Notes: a model not told the origin generated them from the letters alone. Positions 35,192 through 43,967 are shown, counted from the stretch's first letter. The stretch: 64,000 nt of DNA from Rhodobacterales bacterium HKCCE3408 (GCA_015689705.1 WVSN01000004.1:186001-250000), one strand, 5' to 3'. Translations and numbers: made by a program.

Positions 35192-35413
35192 ATGCGCATG
35201 ACCTGGCTCGTCTGGACCGGCACGATCCTGGCCCTGATCGGGCTTCTGATCGTGGGCTGGTGCATCTTTGCAGCCATCTCGGCCAAGCGCGCCGGGCTCG
35301 ATGACGCGGCACTGCGCGCCCGTCTGCAACGCATCGTGATCGTGAACATGGGGGCGCTGCTGGTATCCGCGCTCGGGCTCATGGCCGTCGTGCTCGGTGT
35401 GATGCTCGCCTGA
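35192..35413 (+). CDS. Small two-helix membrane protein
   Basis: A 73-residue protein with two hydrophobic segments (about residues 4-30 and 49-72) joined by a charged loop containing SAKRAGLDDAALRARLQR. ATG 35192 follows GAAGGGG by a few bases. No family is recognised. Its coding-like composition and ribosome site support a real gene. It is divergent from gapR. Confidence 0.6.
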   Translation: MRMTWLVWTGTILALIGLLIVGWCIFAAISAKRAGLDDAALRARLQRIVIVNMGALLVSALGLMAVVLGVMLA

Positions 35414-35472
35414 GCCGGGCCGGGCCGATCCGGACCGGGAGGCTCATCCCCCGTGACACCACGAAGCTTCTG

Positions 35473-35494
35473 CCGGACATGACGATCTGTCCGG
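35473..35494. other. Hairpin in the 130-base gap between two convergent small genes
   Basis: CCGGACA (35473-35479) and TGTCCGG (35488-35494) form a perfect 7-bp stem with an 8-base loop. No T-run follows on either strand, so it may be a weak terminator or simply a chance repeat. Nothing else stands out in this gap. Confidence 0.35.
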
Positions 35495-35543
35495 AGGCGG
35501 CGCTTCGCCATCCGGATCACAATTTCAAGCGGTGACGTCCGCC

Positions 35544-35723
35544 TCAGACGGGCATGTCGTTGAACGGATCCTCCGGCCCGTCCTCGGGCTCGGGCGGCAG
35601 GACCGCGCGCGGGCGCGGCTTGGTCTTCAGCCGCCGGACCTCGGTATGGGTGCCCGCCTCCTCGGCAGGGAGCGCGTCGTCGGTCTCGACCTCGGTCAGA
35701 GTCTTCGGGCGGGGCGTGGTCAT
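35544..35723 (-). CDS. Small hypothetical protein
   Basis: A 59-residue acidic protein, rich in Pro, Glu and Asp and probably disordered. ATG 35723 is chosen because GAGGAGACG lies just upstream. It ends with PEDGPEDPFNDMPV. No family is recognised. It faces the persulfide dioxygenase operon across 131 bases, which likely contain both promoters. Confidence 0.55.
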   Translation of the reverse strand: MTTPRPKTLTEVETDDALPAEEAGTHTEVRRLKTKPRPRAVLPPEPEDGPEDPFNDMPV

Positions 35724-35854
35724 CGGCGTCTCCTCTGGATTGGCAGCGCGCATGGGGGCCGGCGCGACCCTGACCCTAGCCCCCGGCTTGCCCCCGGACA
35801 TTGATTTGGATCACTATGGTGGCGCGACCCACGGGGAGAAGGGAGGACCCTATC

Positions 35855-36718
35855 ATGCATCCACGTGTGACAGCATTCTTCGACGACGCCACGAACACCG
35901 TTTCGTACGTCGCGGCCGAGCCCGAGGGGCGGAAGGCCGCGATCATCGACAGCGTGCTCGACTACGACCAGGCTTCGGGGCGCACCGCGACGGCAAGCGC
36001 CGACCGCATCCTTGAATTCGTGAAAGCCGAGGGGCTCGAAGTCGCGTGGGTTCTGGAAACCCATGTTCATGCAGATCACCTTTCGGCCGCGCCCTATCTT
36101 GCGGACGCGACCGGCGCGAAGATCGGGATCGGGGCGAACATCACGGTCGTTCAGGACACGTTCGGCAAGATCTTCAACGAAGGCACCGAATTCCAGCGCG
36201 ACGGCAGCCAGTTCGACGCGCTCTTCCGCGAGGGCGACAGCTTTCATGTCGGCCAGATGCGCGGCGATGTCCTGCATACGCCCGGCCATACGCCCGCCTG
36301 CCTGACCTACGTGATCGGCGACGCCGCCTTCGTGGGCGACACGCTCTTCATGCCGGATTTCGGGACCGCCCGCTGCGATTTCCCGGGCGGTTCCGCCGAG
36401 ATGCTCTACCGGTCGATCCAGAAGATCCTCGCCCTGCCGGACGAGACTCGGATCTTCGTCGGCCACGACTACAAGGCGCCCGGCCGCGACGACTACGCAT
36501 GGGAGACGACCGTGGGCGAACAGAAGGCGCTCAACGTCCATATCGGGTCCGGCAAGCCGATCGAGGATTTCGTCGCCATGCGCGAGGCGCGGGACGCCAC
36601 GCTCGGGATGCCGCGGCTGATCCTGCCCTCGATCCAGGTCAACATGCGGGCGGGCCAGTTCCCCCCTGCGGAAGACAACGGAACGCACTATCTGAAAGTG
36701 CCGATTAACCGCATGTGA
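35855..36718 (+). CDS. Persulfide dioxygenase-like MBL-fold protein (ETHE1/Blh type)
   Basis: A 287-residue metallo-beta-lactamase-fold enzyme. It probably oxidises glutathione persulfide to sulfite with a mononuclear iron. The iron ligands are visible in ETHVHADHLSAAPYL, the HTPGHTPACLTY region and VGDTLFMPDFGTARCDFPGG; the late His is in IFVGHDY. The DFGTARCDF segment is characteristic of the ETHE1/Blh group. RBS GGGAGGACC precedes ATG 35855. Two YeeE/YedE-type membrane proteins and a DUF442 sulfurtransferase follow in the same operon, as in bacterial sulfide-response (bigR) loci. Confidence 0.9.
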   Translation: MHPRVTAFFDDATNTVSYVAAEPEGRKAAIIDSVLDYDQASGRTATASADRILEFVKAEGLEVAWVLETHVHADHLSAAPYLADATGAKIGIGANITVVQDTFGKIFNEGTEFQRDGSQFDALFREGDSFHVGQMRGDVLHTPGHTPACLTYVIGDAAFVGDTLFMPDFGTARCDFPGGSAEMLYRSIQKILALPDETRIFVGHDYKAPGRDDYAWETTVGEQKALNVHIGSGKPIEDFVAMREARDATLGMPRLILPSIQVNMRAGQFPPAEDNGTHYLKVPINRM

Positions 36719-36726
36719 GGACGCAC

Positions 36727-37155
36727 ATGATCGCGGACTACTGGATGGGCCTCGCCGGCGGCCTGATGATCGGGATCGCGGCGTCGATCCTGCTGCTCGG
36801 CAATGGCCGCATCATGGGGGCGAGCGGCATTCTCGGCTCCGTGGTCGACGGCAGCGCCAGGGGCCGCGACCGGACCGAGAAACTCTGGTTCATGGGAGGC
36901 CTGATCGGTGCGCCCGCGCTCGCCATACTCATATTCGGACCGGGAGAGACTCACCTGACCGGGAATATCAGTGTGATCATCGCGGCGGGGCTGCTGGTCG
37001 GCCTCGGCACGCGACTCGCCAATGGCTGCACGTCGGGGCACGGGGTCTGCGGTATCTCACGGCTTTCACCCCGCGGCATCGTGGCGACGCTCTGGTACCT
37101 GCTTGCCGGGGCGGTCACGGTCTACCTGTTCCGCCACATCATGGGTCTGATCTGA
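36727..37155 (+). CDS. YeeE/YedE family membrane protein, N-terminal half type
   Basis: About 142 residues. ATG 36727 is preferred to GTG 36715, since TGAGGAC gives it a ribosome site. It has four hydrophobic segments and the family signature [26 protein letters not shown], whose cysteines ([11 protein letters not shown]) are thought to handle persulfide or thiosulfate sulfur. With the next gene it forms a split two-component version of the single-chain YeeE transporter. It starts 8 bases after the dioxygenase stop. Confidence 0.9.
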   Translation: MIADYWMGLAGGLMIGIAASILLLGNGRIMGASGILGSVVDGSARGRDRTEKLWFMGGLIGAPALAILIFGPGETHLTGNISVIIAAGLLVGLGTRLANGCTSGHGVCGISRLSPRGIVATLWYLLAGAVTVYLFRHIMGLI

Positions 37156-37156
37156 C

Positions 37157-37579
37157 ATGCGCCGCGCTGTTGCCGCCGTCTCGGGCGCGATATTCGGCCT
37201 CGGCCTCATGATATCGGGCATGACGGACACAACCAAGGTCCAGGGATGGCTGGATTTTCTAGGCGATTGGGACCCGACGCTCGCCTTCGTTCTAGGCGGA
37301 GCGATTCTGCCCATGGCCGTCGCATGGGCGCTGGCCGGCCGCCTCGGCGCACCCGCCTTCGACACGCGCTTCCCCGCGCCCCCCGACCCGCAGCTCGACC
37401 GGCAGCTCGCGATCGGCTCGATTCTGTTCGGCATGGGGTGGGGCCTGGCCGGACTGTGTCCCGGACCCTCCCTTGCCTCGCTTTCGTGGGGTGGTTGGGG
37501 CGGTGCCCTCTTTCTTATTGCGATGGTTGCGGGCATGCTGGCAGCACCGCCGGTCGCTCGAAGACTGCTGGCGGTGTGA
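37157..37579 (+). CDS. YeeE/YedE family membrane protein, C-terminal half type (DUF6691)
   Basis: A 140-residue membrane protein with four hydrophobic segments. The start GLGLMISGMTDTTKVQGWLD is typical of the partner half, and MGWGLAGLCPGPSLASLS carries the conserved Cys-Pro-Gly-Pro. One base separates it from the first half, so the pair is made together. They are predicted to move a sulfur species across the inner membrane for the dioxygenase and sulfurtransferase of the same operon. Confidence 0.9.
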   Translation: MRRAVAAVSGAIFGLGLMISGMTDTTKVQGWLDFLGDWDPTLAFVLGGAILPMAVAWALAGRLGAPAFDTRFPAPPDPQLDRQLAIGSILFGMGWGLAGLCPGPSLASLSWGGWGGALFLIAMVAGMLAAPPVARRLLAV

Positions 37580-37597
37580 ACGGAGGGGACCACGACA

Positions 37598-38029
37598 ATG
37601 AACCTGCGCCCGATAGCCGAGGGCTATTCGGTCAGTTCCCAGCTCGCGCCGGACCAGATGGCGGATCTGGCCGCGTCGGGTGTGAAGACTGTGATCTGCA
37701 ACCGACCAGATACCGAAAACCCGCAAGAGCTTCAGGCCGCTGCGATTCAGGCGGCGGCCGAGGCCGAGGGCATGGCCTTCGTCTACAACCCGGTGATCGG
37801 CACGGGCATGTCGCCCGATGCAATCGACGAACAGGCGGATGCCATCGACGGCTCGGACGGGCCGGTCGTGGCGTATTGCGCCTCGGGAATGCGGTCGGCG
37901 CTCATGTGGGCACTGTCGATGGCCGGACGGATGCCGACCAGCGATATCCTGAAAGCGGTCGCTGCCGCGGGCTACCCGATGGACCATCTCTCGGGCCAGA
38001 TCGACGGGATCGGCCAGTCGCGCCGCTGA
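37598..38029 (+). CDS. TIGR01244/DUF442 family sulfurtransferase-phosphatase
   Basis: A 143-residue cytoplasmic protein of the beta-lactamase-hydrolase-like group found fused to or beside ETHE1-type dioxygenases. The start NLRPIAEGYSVSSQLAPDQM and the active-site loop VAYCASGMRSALMWAL (a Cys-x5-Arg loop as in dual-specificity phosphatases and rhodanese-like proteins) identify it. It likely transfers sulfur to glutathione or another thiol to feed the dioxygenase. It is the last gene of the sulfide operon; GGAGGGG lies upstream of its ATG. Confidence 0.88.
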   Translation: MNLRPIAEGYSVSSQLAPDQMADLAASGVKTVICNRPDTENPQELQAAAIQAAAEAEGMAFVYNPVIGTGMSPDAIDEQADAIDGSDGPVVAYCASGMRSALMWALSMAGRMPTSDILKAVAAAGYPMDHLSGQIDGIGQSRR

Positions 38030-38138
38030 CGGCCGCCCCGTCCCGACCCGATGGCGTTGTTCCCGGCGCCGCCTCCCACTATGTCTGCCGACGCGATGCC
38101 CGGCCCCGCATTTCCGGGCGCCGGACCGAGGAGACCCG

Positions 38139-39056
38139 ATGCCGTCCGAGCCCCACCGCTCCGTGACCCGCACCACCGGTGACTGGCTGGTGGACTGCGC
38201 ACTCGGCGCGGCGATCGGCTTCGGCCGCATCCTGCCGCGAGACCGCCGCGTGCCCGCCGTCGCAGGGCTCGGCCGCCGGGTCATGGCGCGCACCAAGTTC
38301 CTCGCCCGCGCCGAGGAGCATCTCGCCTTCGTCTGGCCGGACATGCCCCCTGCCCGCCGGCGCGAGATCGCGCTCGGCTCGATCGACAACATGGCCCGGA
38401 CGATCGTCGAGAACCTCGACCCGCCCTCGCTGTTGTCCCGCGCCCGCGGATGGACGCCCGAAGGACCGGGGGTGGAGGCGCTGGACCGGGCGCAGGCCGA
38501 CGGCAGGCCGGCCATCATCGTTTCGGGGCATTTCGGCAACTGGGAAGCGGCGCGCGCCGCGCTGACCCTGCGCGGCCACCGGGTCGGCGCGCTGTTCCGG
38601 CCGTTCAACAACGGCTTCCTCATGGACCGCCAGATCGCCGCGTTGGAGGGCTTCGGCGTGCCCGCCTTCCCGCGCGGCCGGCAGGGCCTGCGCGACTTCC
38701 TGCGCCACCTGAAGGATGGCGGCATGGGCGGCATCCTGATCGACCAGTTCGTGGCCGAGGGGGTGATGCTCGATTTCCTCGGCCAGCCGGCGCCGACGAC
38801 CCTGTCCGCCGCCGAACTGGCGCTGCGTTACGATGCCCCGCTGATCCCGTTCTACGGCATCCGCCGCGACAACGGTCTCGACTTCGACGTCGTGGTTGAG
38901 GGGCCTGTCCCGGCGGGTACGCCCGAAGAGATGATGCAGGCGGTCAATGACAGCCTGTCGGTACGCATCACGGAGCACCCGGATCAGTGGCTCTGGCCGC
39001 ACCGGCGCTGGAAGCACGGGCGCATCCGGCGCCACAAGATGTTCGACCTGGATTGA
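38139..39056 (+). CDS. LpxL/HtrB-like acyltransferase (lipid A biosynthesis family)
   Basis: A 305-residue acyltransferase. The catalytic motif SGHFGNWEAARAAL is at about residues 128-141 (HxxxxE/D type), and the later GGMGGILIDQF (substrate region) and YDAPLIPFYGIRRDNGLDF are typical. The C-terminal PDQWLWPHRRWKH is the family end. It transfers an acyl chain to lipid A or a related lipid at the inner membrane. The first 60 residues include a moderately hydrophobic stretch that could anchor it. RBS GAGGAG precedes ATG 38139. Confidence 0.9.
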   Translation: MPSEPHRSVTRTTGDWLVDCALGAAIGFGRILPRDRRVPAVAGLGRRVMARTKFLARAEEHLAFVWPDMPPARRREIALGSIDNMARTIVENLDPPSLLSRARGWTPEGPGVEALDRAQADGRPAIIVSGHFGNWEAARAALTLRGHRVGALFRPFNNGFLMDRQIAALEGFGVPAFPRGRQGLRDFLRHLKDGGMGGILIDQFVAEGVMLDFLGQPAPTTLSAAELALRYDAPLIPFYGIRRDNGLDFDVVVEGPVPAGTPEEMMQAVNDSLSVRITEHPDQWLWPHRRWKHGRIRRHKMFDLD

Positions 39057-39062
39057 GCTGGC

Positions 39063-39764
39063 CTAGCGCAGGCGCGCGGCTGCAAGGATCGGGCCGTAGC
39101 CGCTTTCCTGCACGATCACCACGTATTCGAGATCGCTCTGCGGCCGGATCTGCGACTGGAACGCGTTGCCGCCATCCCAGTTCGCGATCACCTGCCAGGA
39201 GGACACGATGTTGTGGTAGTCGATGGACCGGTCCGCATTCTCGCCGCGCCGGATGTCGACCCGCGCATGGGGGCGATAGCCAACGAGCTGAACCACCATA
39301 TCCCTGCGCGGGGCACCGTTCGCGTTGGCGCGCACGGTGTAGCCATCGCCCGTCCGCTGGACCGAGACCGAAACCGGCGAGGCCTGCGCGGCATGGGCCA
39401 GTACGGCATCCATGACCTCCATCGGCCGATGGCCGATCACGTGGTCCTGTCCCTCGATCACCATCTGCGGCGTGTAGACGACGGTAGAGCCTGCGGCCCG
39501 GGCATAGTGATGCTGGCGTGCCGTATAGGCGGGATCGGCGAACGTATCGGCCCAGCCGATGTAATCCCAGTAATCGACATGCAGGGCGAGCGCGATCACG
39601 TCGTCCCGTCCGGCAAGGTCGGCCAGAAGTTCATCGGCCGGCGGACAGGAGGAACACCCCTGGCTGGTGAACAGCTCGACCACGACAGGGCCGTCGGCGC
39701 GCGCCATGCCGGCGGTGCCGATCGCCACCGCGAGCGCCCAAGCCATCGACCGCAGGATTGCCAT
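39063..39764 (-). CDS. DUF1223 family exported thioredoxin-like protein
   Basis: About 233 residues from ATG 39764. The N-terminal signal peptide (MAILRSMAWALAVAIGTAGM) ends near ARA. The mature start VVVELFTSQGCSSCPPADEL is the DUF1223 hallmark, a thioredoxin-like strand followed by Cys-Ser-Ser-Cys. Other family blocks are HVDYWDYIGWADTFADPAYT and YTPQMVIEGQ. The C-terminal half is a beta-rich domain. The function is unknown; a periplasmic redox role is inferred from the CxxC motif. A longer start at 39798 would push the signal peptide inward. Confidence 0.88.
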   Translation of the reverse strand: MAILRSMAWALAVAIGTAGMARADGPVVVELFTSQGCSSCPPADELLADLAGRDDVIALALHVDYWDYIGWADTFADPAYTARQHHYARAAGSTVVYTPQMVIEGQDHVIGHRPMEVMDAVLAHAAQASPVSVSVQRTGDGYTVRANANGAPRRDMVVQLVGYRPHARVDIRRGENADRSIDYHNIVSSWQVIANWDGGNAFQSQIRPQSDLEYVVIVQESGYGPILAAARLR

Positions 39765-39850
39765 GTCGCGCCTTTCGATTTTCCCCTGACGTTCCATCCT
39801 AGCTACGCATTCGGACGGCCCCGCGCCAATCAAGCCTTTGCGAGAGTGCG

Positions 39851-40300
39851 TTACAACCAGCGACGCGTGCGTTCCATGTAACGCCGGGCAGCCGGTCCGA
39901 ATCCATCCCGCAGCCGCGCCTCCTCCGGCAACACGAAGCGCCGCGTCAGGATGTCGAAGAAGAGTGGCGGCAGGAGAAGCCCGGGAAGCGCGCCCAGCCA
40001 CAGCACCTGCCCGGTCAGGATCGCCAGCATCCCGAGATAGATCGGGTTGCGCGACAGCCGGAACGGTCCTTCCACGATCAGGGCCAAGGGGTCGTGGTGC
40101 GGCTCGATCTTCGTCCGGCGTCGCCGGAACCAGTAGGCCGACCAGCCGATCAGGACGACCCCGGCAAGGGCGATAACGATCCCCACGGCCCTGAGGACCG
40201 GGCCGGCCACGGTCACCAGCGGAAGGTATCGCGCGAAGAGCCAGGCGAGCGCCATGAACCCGGCCAGCCAGACCGGCGGCAGGTCGGGAAAGCCCTTCAA
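39851..40300 (-). CDS. Isoprenylcysteine carboxylmethyltransferase-like membrane protein
   Basis: A 149-residue membrane protein with about four hydrophobic segments. The C-terminal region VEGPFRLSRNPIYLGM is the SAM-binding signature of the PEMT/ICMT fold (Gly-Pro-Tyr/Phe-x-x-x-Arg-Asn-Pro-x-Tyr). TTG 40300 overlaps the stop of the upstream methyltransferase (TTGA), so the two are co-translated. Bacterial members methylate phospholipids or unknown substrates. I cannot tell which here. Confidence 0.82.
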   Translation of the reverse strand: MKGFPDLPPVWLAGFMALAWLFARYLPLVTVAGPVLRAVGIVIALAGVVLIGWSAYWFRRRRTKIEPHHDPLALIVEGPFRLSRNPIYLGMLAILTGQVLWLGALPGLLLPPLFFDILTRRFVLPEEARLRDGFGPAARRYMERTRRWL

Positions 40301-41031
40301 CGGCGCTCCATCAGGACATTGGTCCGGGCGCCGGCGGTCTTCACAAAGCCCTGCGCCGTCAGTTCGGCCACCAGGGCCTCGGTCGCCGCCTCTCCCACGA
40401 CGTGGGGATGCAGTTCGACCACGATCGCGCGCAGGCCCGACAGGTCGGCCGAGGGCAGAAGATCGACCTCCGCGCCCTCCACGTCCATGACGAGCACGTC
40501 GGGCTTCACCTCGGCCAGCACGTCGGCCAGCGCGTCGCTCTCGACAGTGACTGCCCGCGTCGCTTCCGACCGCTCGCGCAAACTGGACGACACGACATTG
40601 TCGGACACGTGAAACGTCGCCGGCGCCCCGTCGGTCGTGACCGCCTTCATGCGAAGCTCCGGCGAGACGTCGTTCAGGGCGTAGTTCGCCTCGATGATCT
40701 GGCGAAGCACCGGGTTCGCCTCGTAGGAGACCACCCGGCCCGCCCCCGCAATCTTCGCCGCCACCAGCCCGATCAGCCCGATCCCGCCGCCGACTTCCAG
40801 AACCCGGTCGCCGGCCCGGAGACAGCGCGCCAGAAGCTCCCGTTCAGCGTCTTCGTAGGTGTCCTTGAAGATCAGGTCCCGCACGAGCTTCGGCGTAGTC
40901 TTTCGATCAGTGGAGATTCGCACGCCGTCCATCCGGGCGACCGAGGTGCCCATGAGGCGATGCCAGTGCAGGAACAGGTTTCTGAACGGATGCGCCATCT
41001 GGTACCAAGCTTGATCGGGCTTTCCCCTCAT
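40297..41031 (-). CDS. FkbM family SAM-dependent methyltransferase
   Basis: About 244 residues from ATG 41031; a later ATG at 40998 is also possible. The SAM-binding motif is DRVLEVGGGIGLIGLVAAKI, followed by the acidic residue in VVSYEANP. The FkbM signature VLVMDVEGAEVDLLPSADL and VELHPHVVGEAA are present. Family members methylate sugars, lipids or antibiotic hydroxyls. It is followed by the ICMT-like gene and lies near two glycosyltransferases, so a surface-glycan role is plausible. Confidence 0.85.
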   Translation of the reverse strand: MRGKPDQAWYQMAHPFRNLFLHWHRLMGTSVARMDGVRISTDRKTTPKLVRDLIFKDTYEDAERELLARCLRAGDRVLEVGGGIGLIGLVAAKIAGAGRVVSYEANPVLRQIIEANYALNDVSPELRMKAVTTDGAPATFHVSDNVVSSSLRERSEATRAVTVESDALADVLAEVKPDVLVMDVEGAEVDLLPSADLSGLRAIVVELHPHVVGEAATEALVAELTAQGFVKTAGARTNVLMERR

Positions 41032-41164
41032 ATGAGCGCCGCGACGCGAGGTCCAGCGTGGCGCTGGACCACGATCGATGCCGAACGGGTTCGCCAATCG
41101 TTCGGGCCCAGCCGATTCAGTCTGTTGGTGCCTTTGAGAGGATGTTGGCAGCCGGGTCAGGACG

Positions 41165-41278
41165 ATGTTCGTGGAAACGCACGAGCGCATCGACCGCGCG
41201 ACGCTGCCCCATGTCCGCGCGATGCAGGCCCGCTATGCGATCCGGGCGGAGCCTTACGTCAATCTTTACTGGGGCTGA
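41165..41278 (+). CDS. Possible small ORF between two minus-strand genes
   Basis: A 37-codon frame with ATG 41165 and AGGACG just upstream. It encodes a charged peptide ending in YVNLYWG and overlaps the 3' end of the glycosyltransferase gene by 13 bases on the other strand. No family is recognised and the codon bias alone cannot separate it from chance in this GC-rich DNA. It could equally be the remnant of a longer gene. Confidence 0.25.
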   Translation: MFVETHERIDRATLPHVRAMQARYAIRAEPYVNLYWG

Positions 41279-42312
41279 GCGTCGCCCGGAACGATCTCGC
41301 CGCGGAAGATCGCGAGGTACCTGTCCACCACAGCGGATTTCGTGAACCGCGCAGCCAGCGTCTCGGCCCCATTTTCCGCGAGCCGGGCGGCAAGGCCTGG
41401 TTCGTCGCGGACGCGGGCGATGGCGGCGGCCATCTCGGTCACTCCGTCGATCGGTACCAGCAGACTGTCGGAGCCGTCGGTGCAGAACCAGGCCGGCCCC
41501 TCTGACGCCGTCGACACGCAAGGCACGCCGGTCGCCCAGGCCTCGAGGATGACGTTGCCGAGCGGCTCGTGGCGCGAGGGCATCACGAAGCAGTCCGACG
41601 CCGCGACGTAGTGCATCGGCTCCTCGACCCAGCCGATGAAGCGCACGCGGTCCGCGATGCCGAGCTCGCCCGCGAGCTGCTCCAGCTCGTCGCGCTTCTC
41701 GCCCTCGCCCATCAGCCACAGATAAGCGCCCGGCAGGTCTGCGACAGCCCGCAGGAGCGTGTCGAAACCCTTGCGATTCACGAAGCGACCCGACCCGGTC
41801 ACGAGGAATGCATCCTTGGGCGTATCGAAGCGCGCCCGGTCCACTGGCACCGGATCGACGTCACGAACGAAGTTCGACACGACCTCGAGCGGCCTGTCCC
41901 AGCCGAGCTCGCGGCAGCGCTCCGCGATCCCCGGCGTGTTCGCCACGATCAGGTCGTTGTATCGGAAGTGCTTGAGATGCCTCGGGTAATCTCCAAGCCG
42001 CGTCAGCTTCACGGCGTGCGGCCAGTCCGGGACAAGGCGGGAGGAGCGCGACATCCACGCCATGATCGCGTCGGGGCGCCACTGCCGCACCATCCGGTGC
42101 ACCCGCCAGGTCAGGATCGGGGAGGACAGCGACAGGCGGCGGTAATGGTTCTCGATCACCGGACCCAGCGGCGCGACCTCGGCCTTCCAGACCCGCCCCG
42201 GCCGCGTGACGAAGCGCTGCTCCACGCCGGCCTCGGCGAAGGCCGTGACCAGATTGACGAAGAACCGCTCCGCCCCGCCTTCCTTGCCGAAATGCATGTG
42301 CAGCACCTTCAT
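41266..42312 (-). CDS. Glycosyltransferase family 4 protein
   Basis: A 348-residue GT-B glycosyltransferase. ATG 42312 starts MKVLHMHFGKEGGAERFFVN, the usual GT4 entry with the Gly-Gly-Ala-Glu loop. The C-terminal nucleotide-sugar region has VTGSGRFVNRKGFDTLLRA and VMPSRHEPLGNVILEAWATG, with the E-x7-E motif (EPLGNVILE). It adds a sugar to a surface polysaccharide or lipopolysaccharide on the cytoplasmic face. It is divergent from a GT25-type glycosyltransferase over 45 bases. Confidence 0.9.
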   Translation of the reverse strand: MKVLHMHFGKEGGAERFFVNLVTAFAEAGVEQRFVTRPGRVWKAEVAPLGPVIENHYRRLSLSSPILTWRVHRMVRQWRPDAIMAWMSRSSRLVPDWPHAVKLTRLGDYPRHLKHFRYNDLIVANTPGIAERCRELGWDRPLEVVSNFVRDVDPVPVDRARFDTPKDAFLVTGSGRFVNRKGFDTLLRAVADLPGAYLWLMGEGEKRDELEQLAGELGIADRVRFIGWVEEPMHYVAASDCFVMPSRHEPLGNVILEAWATGVPCVSTASEGPAWFCTDGSDSLLVPIDGVTEMAAAIARVRDEPGLAARLAENGAETLAARFTKSAVVDRYLAIFRGEIVPGDAQPQ

Positions 42313-42357
42313 GGCCGGGCATTGCCATGGCACCCCACCCGTGGCAAGGCCCGCGCC

Positions 42358-43167
42358 ATGGGCCGAACCATTCCCGCCTTCGTCATCAACCTCGCCCGCC
42401 GCCCGGACCGGCTCGGGCGGATGGCAGAGCATCTGGCGGGCCGTGGCGTTGCCTTCACCCCGATCGGCGCCTGCGACGCGGCCGATGTGACGGACACGAC
42501 GCTCGACGCGGTGATTTCTGCGTCGGGCCCGCTCGGCGCGCTCGGCAACGGAGACCGGGCCTGTACGGTCAGCCACACGATGGCCTGGGCGGCCTTCCTG
42601 AAGACCGATGCCGCCTATGCGCTTATCCTCGAGGACGACGTCTACCTGTCGGAGGACATCGCCGCCTGCCTCGCTGACGATGACTGGGTGCCGCACGGGC
42701 TCCTGAAGCTCGAGAAGTTCAATGACGGTGCATCCCGGATCCTGCTCGGGCGCGAGATCGGCCAGACCCCGACCGGCCGCGCGATCCGCCCGCTCCTGTC
42801 GCGCCATGCCGGCGGTGGCGCCTACATCCTGTCGCGGGCATCGGCCGAGGCGGGGCTTGCCCATCGCGGCCGCTTCAGCGTGCCGGTCGACCATGCGCTG
42901 TTCAATCAGAACGTCTCGCTCCTGGCCCGGCGGCTGAAGCCGGCGATGGTCGTGCCCGCCATGGCGACGCAGCGGCAATGGGCCTACAACTCGGACATCG
43001 CGAAACTGGGCAAGGCGGCCCGTCCGACAGGCATGGCGCTGCGCTGGCGCAAGCTCAAACGCGGGCTTTACGAGGCGAACCGTTTGCCGCAGCAGGCCAT
43101 GGCACTCGCCAGTGGCCGGGGCCGGATCGAGGACGTGTCTTTTGCCGAGGCCCCGCCCGCGTCCTGA
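42358..43167 (+). CDS. Glycosyltransferase family 25 (LPS biosynthesis type)
   Basis: A 269-residue protein. The start PAFVINLARRPDRLGRMAEHL and the strand YALILEDDVYLSED (the EDD sugar/metal motif) are clear signatures of family 25, as in lipooligosaccharide galactosyltransferases. A later GGGAYILSRASAEAGL and VDHALFNQ fit the same family. It begins 45 bases from the divergent GT4 gene, and together they suggest LPS-core or capsule modification. Confidence 0.88.
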   Translation: MGRTIPAFVINLARRPDRLGRMAEHLAGRGVAFTPIGACDAADVTDTTLDAVISASGPLGALGNGDRACTVSHTMAWAAFLKTDAAYALILEDDVYLSEDIAACLADDDWVPHGLLKLEKFNDGASRILLGREIGQTPTGRAIRPLLSRHAGGGAYILSRASAEAGLAHRGRFSVPVDHALFNQNVSLLARRLKPAMVVPAMATQRQWAYNSDIAKLGKAARPTGMALRWRKLKRGLYEANRLPQQAMALASGRGRIEDVSFAEAPPAS

Positions 43168-43264
43168 CGGGCAGCGTCATCGCTGGCTGACGATTTCCCC
43201 GGCAGAAAACTGTGCCCCGGAGACCACTCCGTTCGGAATACCACGGCAGATCAGATCAATGTGA

Positions 43265-43293
43265 TTACGAACCGGCGCGCGAGCCGATATTGT
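43265..43293 (+). promoter_or_regulatory. Putative promoter of the beta-barrel gene
   Basis: TTACGA (43265-43270) and TATTGT (43288-43293) are 17 bases apart, which leaves a 5' leader of about 24 bases. The -35 sequence TTACGA is mirrored by TCGTAA at 43296-43301, so the pair brackets the -10 and could also be a regulator site. Confidence 0.45.
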
Positions 43294-43323
43294 GCTCGTA
43301 ACGATTTCTCGGAGTGAGAGACC

Positions 43324-43941
43324 ATGACCAGATTTGCACTCGCCGCTGCCCTGACCATCGTCGCCGCACCCGCGCTGGCCGGAGGGCTCGACGCGCCCGC
43401 CCCGACGCCTGTCGTCGTCGCCCCGGCCGCCGCGCCCACGACCGACTGGTCCGGTGCCTATGTCGGTCTGCAGTACGACACGATTGCCGACGGTTTTCTC
43501 GACAATGGTATCGCCGGCTCTTTCACCGTGGAAGGCCAGGTCTACGGCATCTTCGGAGGATACCGGTTCGATTTCGGCCAGTTGGTGGTCGGCGGCGAAG
43601 TCGACTACATGATGGGCGACGGTGACATCACCACTGGTGCCGCCGTGACGGCCGTCGATTACGACCGGCTCCTGCGAGTCGGCATCGAAGGCGGTTTCGA
43701 TCTTGGCCGGGCGCTCGTCTACGGGACCGCGGGCTATGCCGATATCGACATCACCGCCGGACCGGGCTCGCTGGACAGCAGCGGATACTTCTACGGCCTT
43801 GGCGTCGACATCCTTGCGACCGACCGGGTCGTGATCGGTGTCGAGGCGCTGCGTCACCAGTTCGACGATTTCGACGGCCCTGCCGCCGGTGCGGAGCTCG
43901 AGGTGACGACGGTCGGCGTAAACGTCGGCTTCCGGTTCTGA
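43324..43941 (+). CDS. Outer-membrane beta-barrel protein
   Basis: A 205-residue exported protein. The signal peptide ends at APALA near residue 19, followed by a Pro/Ala/Val-rich linker (about 20-40). An eight-stranded-type barrel then runs from DWSGAYVGLQYDT to the C-terminal VGVNVGFRF, which ends in aromatic Phe, the barrel-assembly signal. Alternating hydrophobic strands such as GQVYGIFGGYRFDFGQLVVGGEVDY support the fold. It belongs to the small OmpW/Omp25-like porin-type surface proteins. RBS GGAGTGAGAG precedes the ATG. Confidence 0.87.
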   Translation: MTRFALAAALTIVAAPALAGGLDAPAPTPVVVAPAAAPTTDWSGAYVGLQYDTIADGFLDNGIAGSFTVEGQVYGIFGGYRFDFGQLVVGGEVDYMMGDGDITTGAAVTAVDYDRLLRVGIEGGFDLGRALVYGTAGYADIDITAGPGSLDSSGYFYGLGVDILATDRVVIGVEALRHQFDDFDGPAAGAELEVTTVGVNVGFRF

Positions 43942-43967
43942 CCGAGCCGCACCGACCGTAAGCTGCA

